Positions 63,729 to 64,000 of a stretch of 64,000 nucleotides of DNA are shown here, piece by piece. Each line of letters starts with the position of its first letter. Within the stretch, counting starts at the first letter, position 1. The notes beneath the pieces were generated by a model. It searched no databases. It was not told the origin of the DNA and saw only the letters and a program-made list of their open reading frames with translations. Source of the DNA: Stutzerimonas xanthomarina (lineage in GTDB: Bacteria > Pseudomonadota > Gammaproteobacteria > Pseudomonadales > Pseudomonadaceae); the NCBI RefSeq assembly GCF_003935375.1, contig NZ_RHQM01000001.1:124001-188000 (forward strand). Direction: 5' to 3'. The translations under genes were made by a program, and so were the position numbers.

Positions 63729-64000
63729 TCACTGCGACCGTGCCTGTTCGACATTCGCGACATACCATCCGTAGGCGTTACGCAAACCGTCTTCCAACGT
63801 GATGCTGGCTTCCCAACCGAGACTCTTGAGACGAGCGACATCCATCAGTTTGCGAGGCGCTCCGTCCGGCTTGTTGCTGTCGAATATCAGCTGCCCCTTG
63901 AAGCCGGTGACGCTGGCGATGGTTTCCGCCAGCGTCCGGATAGTGCAATCCACGCCAGCTCCAACATTTATATGCGAAAGCATTGGTTGCGTTGCAGCTT
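63729..64000 (-). CDS. fcl: GDP-L-fucose synthase, N-terminal part outside the window
   Basis: C-terminal 89 or so residues of the epimerase/reductase converting GDP-4-keto-6-deoxymannose to GDP-L-fucose. Visible are the family block [37 protein letters not shown] and [21 protein letters not shown]. The frame continues off the right edge, so upstream genes (gmd expected) are not seen. It ends 16 bp before gmm. Confidence 0.92.
   Translation of the reverse strand, partial: AATQPMLSHINVGAGVDCTIRTLAETIASVTGFKGQLIFDSNKPDGAPRKLMDVARLKSLGWEASITLEDGLRNAYGWYVANVEQARSQ

Overview
The window is chromosomal DNA from a GC-rich gammaproteobacterium, almost certainly a Pseudomonas and most like the P. stutzeri (Stutzerimonas) group. 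The reasons are a base composition of about 60% or more G+C, close family matches to P. aeruginosa core proteins (CpxR/CpxA, TrkH, CyaB, PlpD, AceK, Slt, CheV, Pap, PcpS, WbpM), a Pseudomonas-type REP sequence near 53840, and short Shine-Dalgarno led genes throughout. I see no rRNA, tRNA, CRISPR array, intact insertion sequence or prophage. Species is inferred, not proven.

Layout. 1-9558 is a core block: a Cpx-type envelope stress module (cpxR, cut by the left edge; a Spy/CpxP-like protein; cpxA), a nitroreductase, a cysteine-cluster protein, the TrkH potassium transporter, a DUF808 membrane protein, an AraC regulator, an Mpo1-like membrane protein and the adenylate cyclase CyaB. Two copies of a ~147-bp non-coding repeat lie in opposite orientation at 3274-3421 and 9612-9757, bracketing trkH to cyaB. 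9798-37088 is mostly single genes or short operons of housekeeping or poorly known function: AraC plus EamA, a SelW-like protein, PlpD, a MarR regulator with a palindromic operator, recQ, a UPF0149 protein, a DTW-domain tRNA modification enzyme, a glutathione transferase, a 39-residue protein missing from simple gene lists, aceK, cysK, a moxR-gfa-VWA operon, a YafJ amidotransferase operon, a universal stress protein, uup, slt, a MOSC protein and cheV. A YegS-type lipid kinase follows.

38495-52152 is a complete Wzx/Wzy-dependent exopolysaccharide locus read rightward: initiating sugar-phosphate transferase, low-molecular-weight tyrosine phosphatase, tyrosine autokinase co-polymerase, GH5 glycosidase, pyruvyl transferase, flippase, an F420-hydrogenase-beta-like iron-sulfur flavoprotein, polymerase, a GT2 and a WecG-type GT26 transferase, and the outer-membrane export lipoprotein after a 448-bp AT-richer leader. 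It ends in a strong intrinsic terminator. Few glycosyltransferases are present, so a short, pyruvylated repeat unit is predicted. The locus also holds several tiny reading frames and inter-gene hairpins that may set the ratios of its products; these, together with the redox protein, are the least explained parts of the window.

52417-57163 carries a thiolase, a two-domain polyphosphate:AMP phosphotransferase, a phosphopantetheinyl transferase and a PA2817-like protein. 57378-64000 is the distal end of a second surface-sugar locus, probably O antigen, read leftward: fcl (cut by the right edge), gmm, manC, a GT2, a 4-reductase/epimerase, a small sugar-phosphate transferase and wbpM. The last three look like a module that makes and loads UDP-QuiNAc or a related sugar, while fcl, gmm and manC supply and control GDP-mannose and GDP-fucose.
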